From assembly GCA_021323735.1 (NCBI GenBank), contig JAJPKM010000029.1, positions 1 to 34,518 of the forward strand: 34,518 nt of DNA. The letters are read 5' to 3'. The first letter of the stretch is position 1; each line of letters opens with the position of its first letter. A program made the translations under genes and the position numbers. This DNA comes from Gammaproteobacteria bacterium (GTDB lineage: Bacteria; Pseudomonadota; Gammaproteobacteria; Steroidobacterales; Steroidobacteraceae). This document shows positions 9,608 to 19,046 of this stretch, one piece after another. Below the pieces are notes generated by a model, which searched no databases, was not told where the DNA came from, and saw nothing but the letters and a program-made list of their open reading frames with translations.

Positions 9608-9908
9608 GATTCAGCAGCGGACACGATCCTGAGAGCCCATACGAGTATTCCGCGTGCGCGTTGGCTCTGCAAGGGAGCGAAATACTCCGACAGGCTCCAA
9701 GCCTATGGTACTCCTTTGCCCACGGATTGCCGCTTCGCCTATGGTCGTAGACCATCCCTACGAAGGTATAGCCTTTCCAGATCCGCGACTAGACCGCTCT
9801 TCGCCGCATACCCGGGCATCGTCCCCATGTGCAATGGCTTTACGCCCTGCATGGGTGGTTTGCTATCTCCACTAGGTCGTACTGCAATTCCCAAACGAGG
9901 AATTTGAA
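9608..9908. promoter_or_regulatory. Divergent control region between the hybrid kinase and the RND operon
   Basis: This 301-bp gap separates two long divergent transcription units and holds no gene I can support. It contains a nonanucleotide GCCTATGGT twice on the plus strand, at 9701-9709 and 9737-9745, spaced 36 bp apart (centre to centre). The second copy runs into a short palindrome at 9741-9755 with 6-bp arms ATGGTC and GACCAT around GTA. Such spacing and symmetry are what a regulator-binding region could look like, but no particular regulator is implied. A Shine-Dalgarno-like GAGGA at 9896-9900 precedes the ATG of the adaptor gene at 9909. I could not pick confident -35/-10 boxes on either strand. 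Confidence 0.4.
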
Positions 9909-11219
9909 ATGAAACCGCAAATTTCTTGTAGCCCAAGGCGGGACTGGCTCGCTGCGACGGGATGTTGGGGAGCGGCGGTCGTCACGATGCCGCTGCTTCT
10001 GACCGGCTGCGGCCATCGGGCACCGCCCGCAGCAGCTCCCCCGCCGCCGAAGGTTTCAGTCGTCACCGTGCAAGCCCGGACGGTTCCGATCACCACCGAG
10101 CTCCCGGGAAGAATCACGGCTCGTCGCACGGCCGAAGTGCGCCCGCAGGTGAGCGGAATCATTTTGAAGCGGCTGTTCGTCGAAGGCAGCGAGGTGCGGG
10201 CGGGGCAGCAGCTCTATCAGATCGACCCGGCGCCATACCAGGCCGCCTACGACAGCGCCGTCGCGGCAGAAGCCTCCACCCGCGCCCTCTTCGAACGCTA
10301 CAAGCCGCTGGCCGAAGCCAACGCCGTCAGCAAACAAGATTATGACAACGCCCTTGCCGCCCATTTGCAAAGCCTCGCGGCAGTGGAGACCGCGCGCATC
10401 AATCTGATCTACACCAAGGTGCTCTCTCCCATCACCGGCCGCATCGGCCGCACCTTCATCACCGAAGGCGCGCTGGTCACCGCCAACCAGGCCACGGCGC
10501 TCGCCACCGTCCAACAGCTCGATACGGTATACGTTGATGTGACGCAACCGAGCAGCGCCCTGCTGCGGCTGCGGCGCGAGGCCGCCTCCGGCCGGCTGAA
10601 GCAGAACGAATCAGGCCAGACGCAAGTGCGGGTGAAGCTGGAAGATGGCAGCGACTACGCGCATGCCGGTACCTTGGAGTTTTCCGAAGTCACCGTAGAT
10701 CCGGGGACGGGATCCGTCACGCTGCGCGCGGCGATGCCCAATCCCGAGCGCCTGCTGCTGCCGGGCATGTTCGTGCGCGAACAGATTCAGGAGGGAGTTC
10801 GCCCGGGCACGGTGCTCGCGCCACAGCAGGCCATCGGCCACGACATCAAAGGCGAACCCACCGTACTGGTCGTGGGAACGAACGACATCGTCGAGCTGCG
10901 AAACCTGCAGACCGGTGCCGCCGTCGGCGATCAATGGATCGTCACGTCGGGCCTGAAGGCCGGCGAGCGCCTCATCGTTGAAGGGTTGCAATTCGCCCGA
11001 CCCGGCTCGAAGGTAGTCGCCGAGACATATCGCGCGCCGTCGGACGGAGCACCGTCGGACGGACAAGCCGCGCGAGAAGCCGCCGCAGCGCCGCCCGCAC
11101 CAGCTGCCATCACGCCTGCGCCAGCTGCCATCACGCCTGCGCCAGCTGCCATCACGCCCGCACCAGCTGCCATCACGCCCGCACCAGCTGCCGTCGCGCC
11201 CGCGCAGCCTGCCGAGTAG
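9909..11219 (+). CDS. RND efflux periplasmic adaptor (membrane fusion) lipoprotein, AcrA/MexA type
   Basis: This 436-residue protein is the periplasmic adaptor that links the inner-membrane RND pump to the outer-membrane channel. It has a lipoprotein signal with lipobox L-L-T-G-C, Cys34 being the lipidation site. Two lipoyl half-motifs (V-R-P-Q-V-S-G-I-I near 77-85 and [10 protein letters not shown] near 171-180) flank an alpha-helical hairpin at about 110-165. The beta-barrel (D-T-V-Y-V-D-V near 205) and membrane-proximal domain follow to about 375. Beyond this the protein has an unusual Ala/Pro tail of about 60 residues, including A-P-S-D-G twice and a 7-residue unit repeated five times (398-432). 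The ATG at 9909 has GAGGA upstream. The RND pump gene starts 5 bp after the stop, so it is the first gene of a pump operon. The substrate cannot be read from the sequence; the closest family is hydrophobe/amphiphile efflux (HAE1). Confidence 0.94.
   Translation: MKPQISCSPRRDWLAATGCWGAAVVTMPLLLTGCGHRAPPAAAPPPPKVSVVTVQARTVPITTELPGRITARRTAEVRPQVSGIILKRLFVEGSEVRAGQQLYQIDPAPYQAAYDSAVAAEASTRALFERYKPLAEANAVSKQDYDNALAAHLQSLAAVETARINLIYTKVLSPITGRIGRTFITEGALVTANQATALATVQQLDTVYVDVTQPSSALLRLRREAASGRLKQNESGQTQVRVKLEDGSDYAHAGTLEFSEVTVDPGTGSVTLRAAMPNPERLLLPGMFVREQIQEGVRPGTVLAPQQAIGHDIKGEPTVLVVGTNDIVELRNLQTGAAVGDQWIVTSGLKAGERLIVEGLQFARPGSKVVAETYRAPSDGAPSDGQAAREAAAAPPAPAAITPAPAAITPAPAAITPAPAAITPAPAAVAPAQPAE
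11100..11204 (+). repeat. Five tandem 21-bp units encoding a 7-residue Pro/Ala repeat
   Basis: Five head-to-tail 21-bp units lie inside the 3' end of the adaptor gene, at 11100, 11121, 11142, 11163 and 11184. Each encodes P-A-A-I-T-P-A (the last one P-A-A-V-A-P-A). The first two units are identical, units three and four are identical to each other and differ from the first pair at two third-codon positions, and the last is diverged. This pattern points to slippage duplication with little time for drift. Being in frame, gain or loss of units changes only the tail length. Confidence 0.95.
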
Positions 11220-11224
11220 GCAAC

Positions 11225-14200
11225 ATGGTCAATTTCTTCATCGATCGTCCGATTTTTGCCTGGGTGCTGGCCATTGTCGCCATGCTGGCGGGCGCGCTGG
11301 CCATCGTGACTCTGCCCGTCGCCCAGTATCCCAGCATTGCCCCGCCGGCCATCTCCATTACCGTGATTTATCCGGGCGCCTCGGCCGATACCGTGCAAAG
11401 CACCGTGACGCAGGTGATCGAGCAACAGCTGAGCGGCATCGATCACCTGTTGTATTTCGGGTCCGAGAGCGATGCCGACGGCAGCATGACCATCACGCTC
11501 TACTTCGAGCAAGGTACCAATCCCGATATCGCACAAGTACAGGTGCAAAATAAATTGCAACTGGCCACTCCCCTTCTGCCGGTGGAGGTGCAACAGGCCG
11601 GCCTGCGCGTCGCCAAGGCAACCCGTAATTTCCTGCTGGTGGTGGGCTTCTATTCCACCGACGGTTCGATGAGCAGCGAAGACATCAACGACTACATCGC
11701 ATCTCACGTGCAGGACCCGATCAGTCGCACGCAGGGTGTTGGCGACTATCAACTATTCGGCACCCAATACGCCATGCGCGTGTGGCTGAATCCCGTCAAG
11801 CTCACCAGCTATGGGCTATCGCCGGTAGACGTGAGAAACGCCCTGCAGGTGCAAAACGTGCAGATTGCCGCGGGCGAACTCGGCGGCCTGCCCTCGCTGC
11901 AGGGACAACGCCTGCACGCCACCATCGTGGGTCCGGAACGCCTGACCACTGCCGAAGAGTTCGGCCGGGTGCTGCTCAAGGTCAACACCGATGGCTCGCA
12001 AGTGCGGCTCAAGGATGTGGCGAACATCGGCCTGGGCGCGGAAAGCTACTCGATCCACACCGAGTACAACGGGAGGCCTGCGGGCGGTATCGCCATCAAG
12101 CTCGCCACGGGAGCCAACGCGCTGGAGACGGCTAAAGCAGTGCGTGCCACCATGGACGGGCTGACGCCGTTTTTCCCCCACGGCCTGCAACTGATCTATC
12201 CCTACGACACCACACCCTTCGTGCGCGTCTCCATCGATGAAGTCGTTAAGACCCTGTTCGAGGCGATCGTGCTGGTATTCCTGGTGATCTACCTGTTCCT
12301 GCAAAATCTGCGGGCCACGCTGATTCCGACGATTGCAGTCCCGGTGGTGCTCTTGGGTACTTTCGCGGTACTCGCTGCCGCCGGCTACTCCATCAACACC
12401 CTGACCATGTTCGGTATGGTGCTCGCAATCGGCCTCCTGGTAGACGACGCCATCGTCGTGGTCGAGAACGTCGAGCGCGTCATGGAAGAGGACAAGCTCT
12501 CACCGAAGGAGGCCACACGCAAATCCATGCGCGAGATCACGGGCGCGCTGGTCGGCATCGCCATGGTGTTGTCGGCGGTATTCCTGCCGATGGCCTTCTT
12601 CAGCGGATCCACCGGTGTCATCTATCGCCAGTTCTCGATCACCATCGTATCGGCCATGGCCTTGTCGGTGCTGGTGGCGTTGGTCTTTACTCCCGCCCTG
12701 TGCGCAACGCTGCTGCGGCCGCGCGCGGCCGGGGCGCACGAGCGCCAGCGCGGTTTCTTCGGCTGGTTCAACCGCGGCTTCGGCCACATGAACCGCGGCT
12801 ACGAGCGTGGGGTTGGCCACGTCTCGCGGCGTATCGGACGCTATCTGGTGATCTATCTGGCCATCGTGGTCGCCATGGGAGTGCTGTTCACGCGGGTACC
12901 CACGTCCTTCATGCCGGATGAAGACCAGGGCATCCTGTTCGTGCAGGTGTCCGCCCCACCCGGGACCGCCAGCGAGCTGACGCAGCGCTCGTTGGACGAG
13001 GTTCGAGACTACTTCCTCGAGAAGGAGAAGGACCTCGTCAGCGGTGTATTCACCGTCAACGGCTTCAGCTTCGGCGGCCGCGGACAGAACGCCGGGTTGA
13101 TATTCGTGCGCCTCAAGGACTGGGCGGAGCGTCCGGGGAAACGCAATTCCGTGTTCGCCATGGCAGGCCGTGCCAACCAGCACTTCCGGCAAATCCGCGC
13201 TGCATTCGTGGTCGCGTTCGCGCCTCCGGCCCTGCTCGAGCTCGGCAATGCGACAGGATTTGACTTCGAGCTAGAGGATCGCGGCAACCTCGGGCACGAG
13301 GCCCTGATGAAGGCGCGCGACCAGCTGCTCGGCATCGCCGGCAAGGATCCGGCGATCGGTCTGATCCGGCCCAATGGGCTCGACGATGAGCCACAGTACA
13401 AGCTCGACGTCGACCGGGAACAGGCGAGCGCGCTCGGCGTCTCGATCAGCGACATCGACGACACCCTAGGTGCCGCCTGGGGCTCTGCCTATGTCAACCA
13501 GTTCGTCGACCGCAATCGCGTCAAGCGTGTCTTTCTGCAGGGCGATGCCGGCTCACGCATGCTGCCGCAGGACTTGGATGACTGGTATGTGCGCAACAGC
13601 GCCGGTCGAATGGTGCCCTTCTCGACATTCGCCTCGGCGCATTGGACCGTGGGCTCGCCGAAACTGGAACGTTACAACGGCACACCGTCTCTGGAATTCC
13701 TCGGTGCTCCGGCGCCCGGCAAGAGTACCGGCGATGCCCTCGCCGTGATGGAGGCCGCCGTGGCCAAGCTCCCCAAGGGGGTGGGCTATGAATGGACCGG
13801 CCTGTCCTACGAGGAGAAGCGCTCGGGCTCACAAGCGCCGGCGCTGTACGTCATTTCACTCACCGTCGTGTTCCTGTGTCTGGCGGCTTTGTACGAGAGC
13901 TGGTCCATTCCCGTCGCGGTGATGCTGGTGGTGCCGCTCGGCATCATCGGCACGATCTTGGCCACGCTGCTGCGTGGACTCGGCAATGACGTTTTCTTCC
14001 AGGTAGGGCTGCTCACCACGGTAGGCCTTTCCGCCAAGAATGCGATCTTGATCGTTGAGTTCGCCAAGGCCAATGTCGAGCACGGCATGGGGCTGATGGA
14101 GGCCACCATCTCTGCGGCTCGCCAGCGTCTGCGGCCCATCATCATGACCTCCATGGCATTCGTCTTAGGTGTACTACCGTTGGCGATCGCCACCGGCGCC

Positions 14201-14374
14201 GGGGCCGGAGGACGCGTCGCCATCGGCACGGGCGTGATAGGCGGCATGTTGACGGCGACGGTGCTTGCCGTGTTCCTCGTGCCGGTGTTCTTCATCGGCG
14301 TGCGCTCCTTGTTCCGCGGATCCTCGCGAAGCGAAGAGCCGGCGCAATCCGCGCTGCCGGCGCCGGAGACCTGA
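11225..14374 (+). CDS. RND multidrug efflux pump, inner-membrane subunit, AcrB/MexB (HAE1) type
   Basis: This 1049-residue protein is the proton-driven pump of the tripartite system. Its length matches AcrB (1049). The N-terminus [11 protein letters not shown] is diagnostic for the family. The proton-relay aspartates fall at D407 and D408 in [13 protein letters not shown], the same numbers as in E. coli AcrB. The relay lysine is K938 in [13 protein letters not shown] (K940 in AcrB). Two sets of hydrophobic helices, each preceded by one helix and a large periplasmic loop, are visible (loops about 35-335 and 560-870). All key residues are present, so the pump should be active. It sits 5 bp after the adaptor gene and 2 bp before the channel gene. 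Substrates are probably amphiphilic drugs, dyes or solvents by family analogy. Confidence 0.97.
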   Translation: MVNFFIDRPIFAWVLAIVAMLAGALAIVTLPVAQYPSIAPPAISITVIYPGASADTVQSTVTQVIEQQLSGIDHLLYFGSESDADGSMTITLYFEQGTNPDIAQVQVQNKLQLATPLLPVEVQQAGLRVAKATRNFLLVVGFYSTDGSMSSEDINDYIASHVQDPISRTQGVGDYQLFGTQYAMRVWLNPVKLTSYGLSPVDVRNALQVQNVQIAAGELGGLPSLQGQRLHATIVGPERLTTAEEFGRVLLKVNTDGSQVRLKDVANIGLGAESYSIHTEYNGRPAGGIAIKLATGANALETAKAVRATMDGLTPFFPHGLQLIYPYDTTPFVRVSIDEVVKTLFEAIVLVFLVIYLFLQNLRATLIPTIAVPVVLLGTFAVLAAAGYSINTLTMFGMVLAIGLLVDDAIVVVENVERVMEEDKLSPKEATRKSMREITGALVGIAMVLSAVFLPMAFFSGSTGVIYRQFSITIVSAMALSVLVALVFTPALCATLLRPRAAGAHERQRGFFGWFNRGFGHMNRGYERGVGHVSRRIGRYLVIYLAIVVAMGVLFTRVPTSFMPDEDQGILFVQVSAPPGTASELTQRSLDEVRDYFLEKEKDLVSGVFTVNGFSFGGRGQNAGLIFVRLKDWAERPGKRNSVFAMAGRANQHFRQIRAAFVVAFAPPALLELGNATGFDFELEDRGNLGHEALMKARDQLLGIAGKDPAIGLIRPNGLDDEPQYKLDVDREQASALGVSISDIDDTLGAAWGSAYVNQFVDRNRVKRVFLQGDAGSRMLPQDLDDWYVRNSAGRMVPFSTFASAHWTVGSPKLERYNGTPSLEFLGAPAPGKSTGDALAVMEAAVAKLPKGVGYEWTGLSYEEKRSGSQAPALYVISLTVVFLCLAALYESWSIPVAVMLVVPLGIIGTILATLLRGLGNDVFFQVGLLTTVGLSAKNAILIVEFAKANVEHGMGLMEATISAARQRLRPIIMTSMAFVLGVLPLAIATGAGAGGRVAIGTGVIGGMLTATVLAVFLVPVFFIGVRSLFRGSSRSEEPAQSALPAPET

Positions 14375-14376
14375 CG

Positions 14377-15837
14377 ATGAGCCGCGGAATCGCGCGCCTT
14401 CTTGCCGCAACGCTGGCCGCGCTGCTCGGCGCCTGCACCTTGGAGCCGCGTTACCAGCGTCCGGCCTCGCCTGTCCGGGCGCTCGAAGGGACCGGCAGCT
14501 CCACCGCCGCCGCCGACATCGGGTGGCGTGAGTTCTTCGTCGATCCACAGCTGCAGCAGCTGATCGCACTGGCACTTGCCAATAACCGCGACCTGCGCGT
14601 GGCAGCGCTCAACGTTCAATCCGCACAAGCGCACCACCGCGTCCAACGCGCCGAATTGTTTCCGACCATCGACGCCAGCGCGGTCGAACAGGTGGATGAA
14701 TTTCCGGGCGGGGCGTTCGGCGCCTTGGTTCCCGGCGGGAGCTCTACCCCGGGCACGACCGGCGGAACCACCCTGCGCTTCTACGACGTCGGTATCGGCT
14801 TCACCAGCTACGAGCTGGACTTTTTCGGCCGCATCCGCAGTCTCAACCACGCCGCTCTACAACAGTATTTCAGCTCTGGTGAAACACGCCGTAGTGTCCA
14901 GCTGACCCTGGTGGCCGAGGTCGCGACGGCCTACCTCACGTTGCTCACTGATCAGACCCTGCTGGACATCGCCCGTGAAACATTGAAGAACCAGAGCGAG
15001 TCCTTCTCGTTGACGCAGCGGATGTTCGGCGCCGGTGCGACCACGGAGCTGACGCTGCGCCAGGCGGAAAGCACCGTGGAGGCGGCCCGTGCGGATGTCG
15101 CGCAGTACAAGCGTCGTTTGACTCAGGATCGCGATGCCCTCGAGTTGCTGCTCGGGGCGTCGATGCCCGATGGCATCGATTTTTCCGGCGGCTTGGACCG
15201 CGGAACCCTGGTGGCCGAACTCGAAGAGGGTATCCCCTCGGATGTGTTGGTGCGCCGCCCCGACGTGCTCGCCGCCGAGCATCAGCTGCAGTCCGCCAAT
15301 GCCCAGATCGGTGCGGCACGCGCCGCCTTTCTGCCGGCCATCACGCTTACCGGAAGCTTCGGTACCGCGAGCACACAGCTGTCGGGCCTATTCAACGGCG
15401 ACTCGCGCATTTGGACCTTCTCTCCCCAGATCAGCCTCCCGCTCTTCGCCGGTGGGGCCAACGTCGCCAATCTGCGGGCCACCGAGCTCGCGCGCGACAC
15501 GGCGCTCGCCCAGTACGAAAAGGCCATTCAAAGCGCCTTCCGTGAAGTAGCTGACGCGTTGGCGGCACGCAGTGCGCTCGATGAGCAGCTGCTGGCACAA
15601 CAGGCGCTGGTCGCTGCCTCGGCCCAGGCATACCGGCTGGCGGACATGCGCTTCCGCGGCGGTGTCGACAGCTACTTGAGCGCACTCGATGCGCAGCGCT
15701 CGCTGTACAGCGTCCAGCAGCAATTGCAGAGCGTACGGCTGCTGCGGCTGCAGAATCTCGTGACACTCTACAAGGCCTTGGGTGGGGGGCTGCTGGAACG
15801 CGCACCGACGCCACCGAGCCTGTCGCCGTCGACATGA
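14377..15837 (+). CDS. Outer-membrane efflux channel lipoprotein, NodT/OprM family
   Basis: This 486-residue protein is the outer-membrane exit duct of the tripartite pump. The signal has a lipobox L-L-G-A-C with Cys20 as lipidation site, followed by E-P-R-Y-Q-R-P, typical of OprM-type channels. Two repeated OEP domains can be seen, with R-D-L-R-V-A-A-L-N-V near 68 and R-R-P-D-V-L-A-A-E-H near 290, the latter a family hallmark. The length agrees with OprM-type proteins. The ATG lies 2 bp after the pump stop, with GGAG just upstream in the end of the pump gene. Its own stop overlaps the start of the flippase gene (15834-15837, ATGA). Confidence 0.95.
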   Translation: MSRGIARLLAATLAALLGACTLEPRYQRPASPVRALEGTGSSTAAADIGWREFFVDPQLQQLIALALANNRDLRVAALNVQSAQAHHRVQRAELFPTIDASAVEQVDEFPGGAFGALVPGGSSTPGTTGGTTLRFYDVGIGFTSYELDFFGRIRSLNHAALQQYFSSGETRRSVQLTLVAEVATAYLTLLTDQTLLDIARETLKNQSESFSLTQRMFGAGATTELTLRQAESTVEAARADVAQYKRRLTQDRDALELLLGASMPDGIDFSGGLDRGTLVAELEEGIPSDVLVRRPDVLAAEHQLQSANAQIGAARAAFLPAITLTGSFGTASTQLSGLFNGDSRIWTFSPQISLPLFAGGANVANLRATELARDTALAQYEKAIQSAFREVADALAARSALDEQLLAQQALVAASAQAYRLADMRFRGGVDSYLSALDAQRSLYSVQQQLQSVRLLRLQNLVTLYKALGGGLLERAPTPPSLSPST

Positions 15838-17129
15838 CCCGAACTGCCGCAATCCTTCGGGAGCTGTCGGCATTTGGGCAGTTAAGGTTCGGCGCGCTAC
15901 GCCTGCTGGGCGCCACGCTCCAGATCCTGGCGACCTGGGCGTTGGTGCACGCACTCACTCCCGAAGAAGCGGGCATCTACTTTCGTGGGTTCGTCATCGC
16001 ACTTGGCCTCAGCACACTGCTGCGTGGCAAGTATGAGATCTACATGGCGCAGCACATCCTCGGTCGAGATGCGGCCTCCATCAGCATGTCCACCGGCGCC
16101 CTCCTGGCGCAACTCGCGCGTCGCACGCTGCTGCGTGCCGCGCTGCTGTGCGCCGCCCTGCTGGTAGTGACGGCCGACCTCGATATCCAGGCGCCCCAGC
16201 TGCAAACCGTGCTGCAGACTTATCTGCCCTTCGTGCTGGCTCTTCCCGGCGTCAGCCTCTCGAGCCTTCTCGGCGAGGCGCTGCGTGCGGCCAACCGTAC
16301 GCTCGGCGTGGTCGTGGCAACCTACGCCGTGAATCTGTCCATTCTGCTCGCCGTGGCGTTTGCGCCCGCGGACGCATCGCTCGCCTTTTATTCATGGTCA
16401 TTCTTCCTCGGCAGCTTAGTCGCCGCGGCAGTGGCGGTTGTGCTCGCCAGACGCGTCTTCCCGACCACGCCGGAGGAGGCCGCCCAACCGGCCTCACCTG
16501 AGCAGTTGCAGTCGGTGGACTCGCTGGAGCTCATCGGTCTTGCCCGTGGTGCCCAGTTGTGGGGGCCTTTGTGCATCCTGTCAATTTGGGCCACGCCGTT
16601 GCAGATGGCGGAGTACGCCGTCGCGGCGCGCACGGCCATGATCGTCGACTTCTTCCTGCCGGCGCTGAATCTGACGGAATTGAACCTGACGGGAGAGGAT
16701 TCGATGTCGGCTACGTGGCCGACGCTCACCTCGGAGAGCCGTTTGGCCCGACAGCTTGCCGCCGCTTTGTTCTATAGCTGCGCGATGGTAGCGCCACTGC
16801 TGATACTGGCACCGGCCACGCTGGCGCTGTATGGGAGCCCCTACGGCTCGAGCTTGACGATCTATGTGCTGCTGCTCGGCGTACAGTGGGTCAACGGCGC
16901 AGGTCGTCCGGCCGTGCGATTCGCCGTGATGCAGTGGGACGCAAGGCGGATTGGGCTCGTGATCGGTTCGGGCGCCATCGCCGGCGTGCTGGCCTGCTCA
17001 TTGGGCGTTGCCGTCTACGGCGCCATGGCGGCTGCCGGAGGCTCGCTGATCGGCGCGCTGATCCTCAATGCCGGCGCCATCCTGATGGCCTTTTGGGGCC
17101 GCCCGCGTTTAGGCTCCGGGTACTCCTGA
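15834..17129 (+). CDS. MOP-superfamily membrane protein, polysaccharide/lipid flippase-like
   Basis: This 431-residue protein is almost entirely hydrophobic with about ten to twelve predicted membrane helices, and it resembles O-antigen/teichoic-acid flippases (Wzx/MATE-like, MOP superfamily). Features that fit are the long amphipathic N-terminal helix leading into L-R-L-L-G-A-T-L-Q-I, the paired helical bundles separated by a cytoplasmic Glu/Pro-rich loop near 212-228, and the absence of any soluble domain. I see no motif that fixes the substrate. Its ATG overlaps the stop of the channel gene by 4 bp, so it is translated with the efflux operon. That context is odd, because flippases usually sit with glycosyltransferases. 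It may move a lipid or glycolipid, or export something together with the pump; this is a guess. The gene downstream is convergent, so the operon ends here. Confidence 0.7.
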   Translation: MTRTAAILRELSAFGQLRFGALRLLGATLQILATWALVHALTPEEAGIYFRGFVIALGLSTLLRGKYEIYMAQHILGRDAASISMSTGALLAQLARRTLLRAALLCAALLVVTADLDIQAPQLQTVLQTYLPFVLALPGVSLSSLLGEALRAANRTLGVVVATYAVNLSILLAVAFAPADASLAFYSWSFFLGSLVAAAVAVVLARRVFPTTPEEAAQPASPEQLQSVDSLELIGLARGAQLWGPLCILSIWATPLQMAEYAVAARTAMIVDFFLPALNLTELNLTGEDSMSATWPTLTSESRLARQLAAALFYSCAMVAPLLILAPATLALYGSPYGSSLTIYVLLLGVQWVNGAGRPAVRFAVMQWDARRIGLVIGSGAIAGVLACSLGVAVYGAMAAAGGSLIGALILNAGAILMAFWGRPRLGSGYS

Positions 17130-17187
17130 GCTGTCGTCCGGCAGGATAACTCCCAACGACAGGAAGATTCCCAACAGAGCTGCCACA

Positions 17188-18120
17188 TTACAGCTCCGCG
17201 GGTAATAGAACTTCGGCGTAAGCAATGGCGGCAAGGCTTCCCTGCGCGATGGCAACCACTCGTTTGTTCGATCCGTCAAGTTTCGCCGAATAGATCGAAC
17301 CGCCCTGTTCGGTCACGAACATTCTTCCGCCGGGGACATCCAGTGCGATACCGATTCCCTCCATCAAATGGCTTAGCACTCTGCTCTGACTGAGTTCTCC
17401 GTCGATTGACGTTCGATTCACGGTGTTTCCGTGCGGCGGGTTGCTCCGATCCGTCCAATAAAGGACGCGATTCGCAAGGTCGAGTTCCAAATCGATGGGC
17501 TCGGGCAATTGTTCGAACAGAATCTCAACATCGCCGCGGTGAGCCGGCGTCTGCCCCGCGGGAATCTCCAGGCCCGCGCGAAAAATGCGCCCGTGCTCTG
17601 CGCCGCCCCCGCTCTTTTGCGTCCAATAGACCTGCTCTCGATCCATGTCGACCGCGATACCCACGCACCAGTTCGAGGAATTTCCCCGATCGGCATCGCC
17701 GCGGCCGGTCTCGATGAGCGTCTCGATCCCCGAACCGTCAAGATTCGCGCGCATGACTCGCATGCCTTCGCGATCCGACCAATAGAGCTTGCGGTTCTTC
17801 TTGTCCAGATGTATCTGCTTCGGCGTGAAGGTGGCGCCTTTGGGCACTATCGTCCTGCGGTTACCGCCTTCGAGGTCCACGCGTTGGATCGTGCCGTCAT
17901 TGCGATTGGGAATCCCCATGTCGCTCCAGTAGAGATGTCCGGCGTCGGCATCCACAGCGATGCCATCCGAGAGGCGACAGCCGGTCACGAGGGTTTTCGT
18001 TTCGGAACCGTCCGGATTCATCGAAAACACGCGACCACCGCTCATATCCAGGACGAACAGACGGCCGGTCCTAATCGTGCGGCACTCGCGCATGAGTGTT
18101 GAACGCCATGACGCGGTCAT
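17188..18120 (-). CDS. YWTD-repeat beta-propeller protein
   Basis: This 310-residue protein is built from LDL-receptor class B (YWTD) repeats, which form a six-bladed beta-propeller. The diagnostic strands are L-Y-W-S-D (twice), V-Y-W-T-Q and L-Y-W-T-D, each preceded by a D-G-I-A-V-D or I-A-V-D-M-D type strand. N-x-D-G-S motifs occur between blades. No signal peptide or membrane helix is visible, so it is probably cytoplasmic, unlike many members. Bacterial relatives are often annotated as sugar lactone lactonase-like or 3-hydroxyacyl-CoA dehydrogenase-like by error; I see no catalytic motif for either. The ATG at 18120 has a near-perfect AGGAGG site 6 bp upstream, a strong start. It is convergent with the flippase gene and divergent from the Pqi operon. 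Function unknown. Confidence 0.8.
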   Translation of the reverse strand: MTASWRSTLMRECRTIRTGRLFVLDMSGGRVFSMNPDGSETKTLVTGCRLSDGIAVDADAGHLYWSDMGIPNRNDGTIQRVDLEGGNRRTIVPKGATFTPKQIHLDKKNRKLYWSDREGMRVMRANLDGSGIETLIETGRGDADRGNSSNWCVGIAVDMDREQVYWTQKSGGGAEHGRIFRAGLEIPAGQTPAHRGDVEILFEQLPEPIDLELDLANRVLYWTDRSNPPHGNTVNRTSIDGELSQSRVLSHLMEGIGIALDVPGGRMFVTEQGGSIYSAKLDGSNKRVVAIAQGSLAAIAYAEVLLPAEL

Positions 18121-18325
18121 GGTTTCCTCCTACACGCTGCGATCTTGATATAGCTTGCGCCCGCCGGAGCGTGCGCTCTAGCCAGAACGTGACGACCCGT
18201 GGTACGAAACCCACTTTTTATTCGCGGCGGCGCTGCCGACCACGGATACAAACAAAAGTCACGATTGGCCAATACGTCAATGCCCTGTGTCATTACTCTG
18301 CAAACGCACACGGCCTGCACCAGGA

Positions 18326-18375
18326 GCTTGCCTGGGTATTCTCCATGGCCGCGAGCGCGGAATACCCAGGCAGGC
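18326..18375 (+). repeat. Inverted repeat upstream of the Pqi operon
   Basis: A 15-bp inverted repeat with one G-T pair lies 38 bp before the first pqiA-like start codon. The arms are 18326-18340 (core GCCTGGGTATT) and 18361-18375 (core AATACCCAGGC), separated by 20 bp. In RNA this would form a stable hairpin. No T-run follows, so it does not look like an intrinsic terminator. Operator for a dimeric regulator, or a leader structure controlling the operon, are the two readings. Confidence 0.75.
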
Positions 18376-18413
18376 CCCTAACGCCGGCACTTACGGCGCT
18401 ACAGACGAGGACC

Positions 18414-19046
18414 ATGGAACGATTGTCGCAACCCGATTCCCGCGCGCACCTTCACGACAGAATCGTTTGTCCGCATTGCGATGGTTATTTCAAGACCCCG
18501 AAGTTACAGGCAGGTGAATACGCCAGGTGCCCGGATTGCCGAGGCGTATTGCAACGTCACCGGACACTCTCGTTACAATTTGTACTTGCCTCAACCCTTT
18601 CGGGCATCATCTTTCTGTTGATAGCCCTGATATGGCCGGTACTTACTACCTCCTTCGGGGGCATTCGTAACGAAGTCAATCTGCTAACCGCGCCCGACGC
18701 ATTCAACGGCGACTGGTTCGCCATCACCGCCTACGTGATGGTATTTGTCTGCGTCGCAGCTCCTCTCGCCCAGGTATTGTTGCTGTCTTGGCTACTCGCC
18801 TTCGCGCTGAACAATCGCCGCGCTCCCGGATTCTCCGCGCTCCTGCCCCTGCTGAAAGTACTTCGGCCCTGGGCCATGATCGAAGTATTCTTTCTCGGAG
18901 CGCTCATCGTCGTCGTGAAAGTCGGGGGTTGGGTATCCGTCTCGCTGGGCCCGGGAATCTGGTCATTGGCGGCATTTTCCGGTCTATTGGCTGCCGTACA
19001 CCGATTTGATTCCGCGACCTTGTGGTCGAAGCAGGATCTTCGATGA
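18414..19046 (+). CDS. PqiA-like integral membrane protein, first half-PqiA
   Basis: This 211-residue protein has a single PqiA domain. It opens with a zinc-ribbon-like pair C19-P-H-C22 and C39-P-D-C42, followed by about four membrane helices starting at residue 55. E. coli PqiA has two such modules in one chain of about 417 residues; here the modules are separate genes. PqiA works with the MCE protein PqiB and the lipoprotein PqiC in moving lipid between inner and outer membrane, and the locus is linked to envelope stress. I chose ATG at 18414 because it starts just before the Cys module and has ACGAGG upstream; the open frame runs further upstream but would overlap the 5' end of the divergent propeller gene. 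The stop overlaps the next gene in an ATGA junction. Confidence 0.85.
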   Translation: MERLSQPDSRAHLHDRIVCPHCDGYFKTPKLQAGEYARCPDCRGVLQRHRTLSLQFVLASTLSGIIFLLIALIWPVLTTSFGGIRNEVNLLTAPDAFNGDWFAITAYVMVFVCVAAPLAQVLLLSWLLAFALNNRRAPGFSALLPLLKVLRPWAMIEVFFLGALIVVVKVGGWVSVSLGPGIWSLAAFSGLLAAVHRFDSATLWSKQDLR

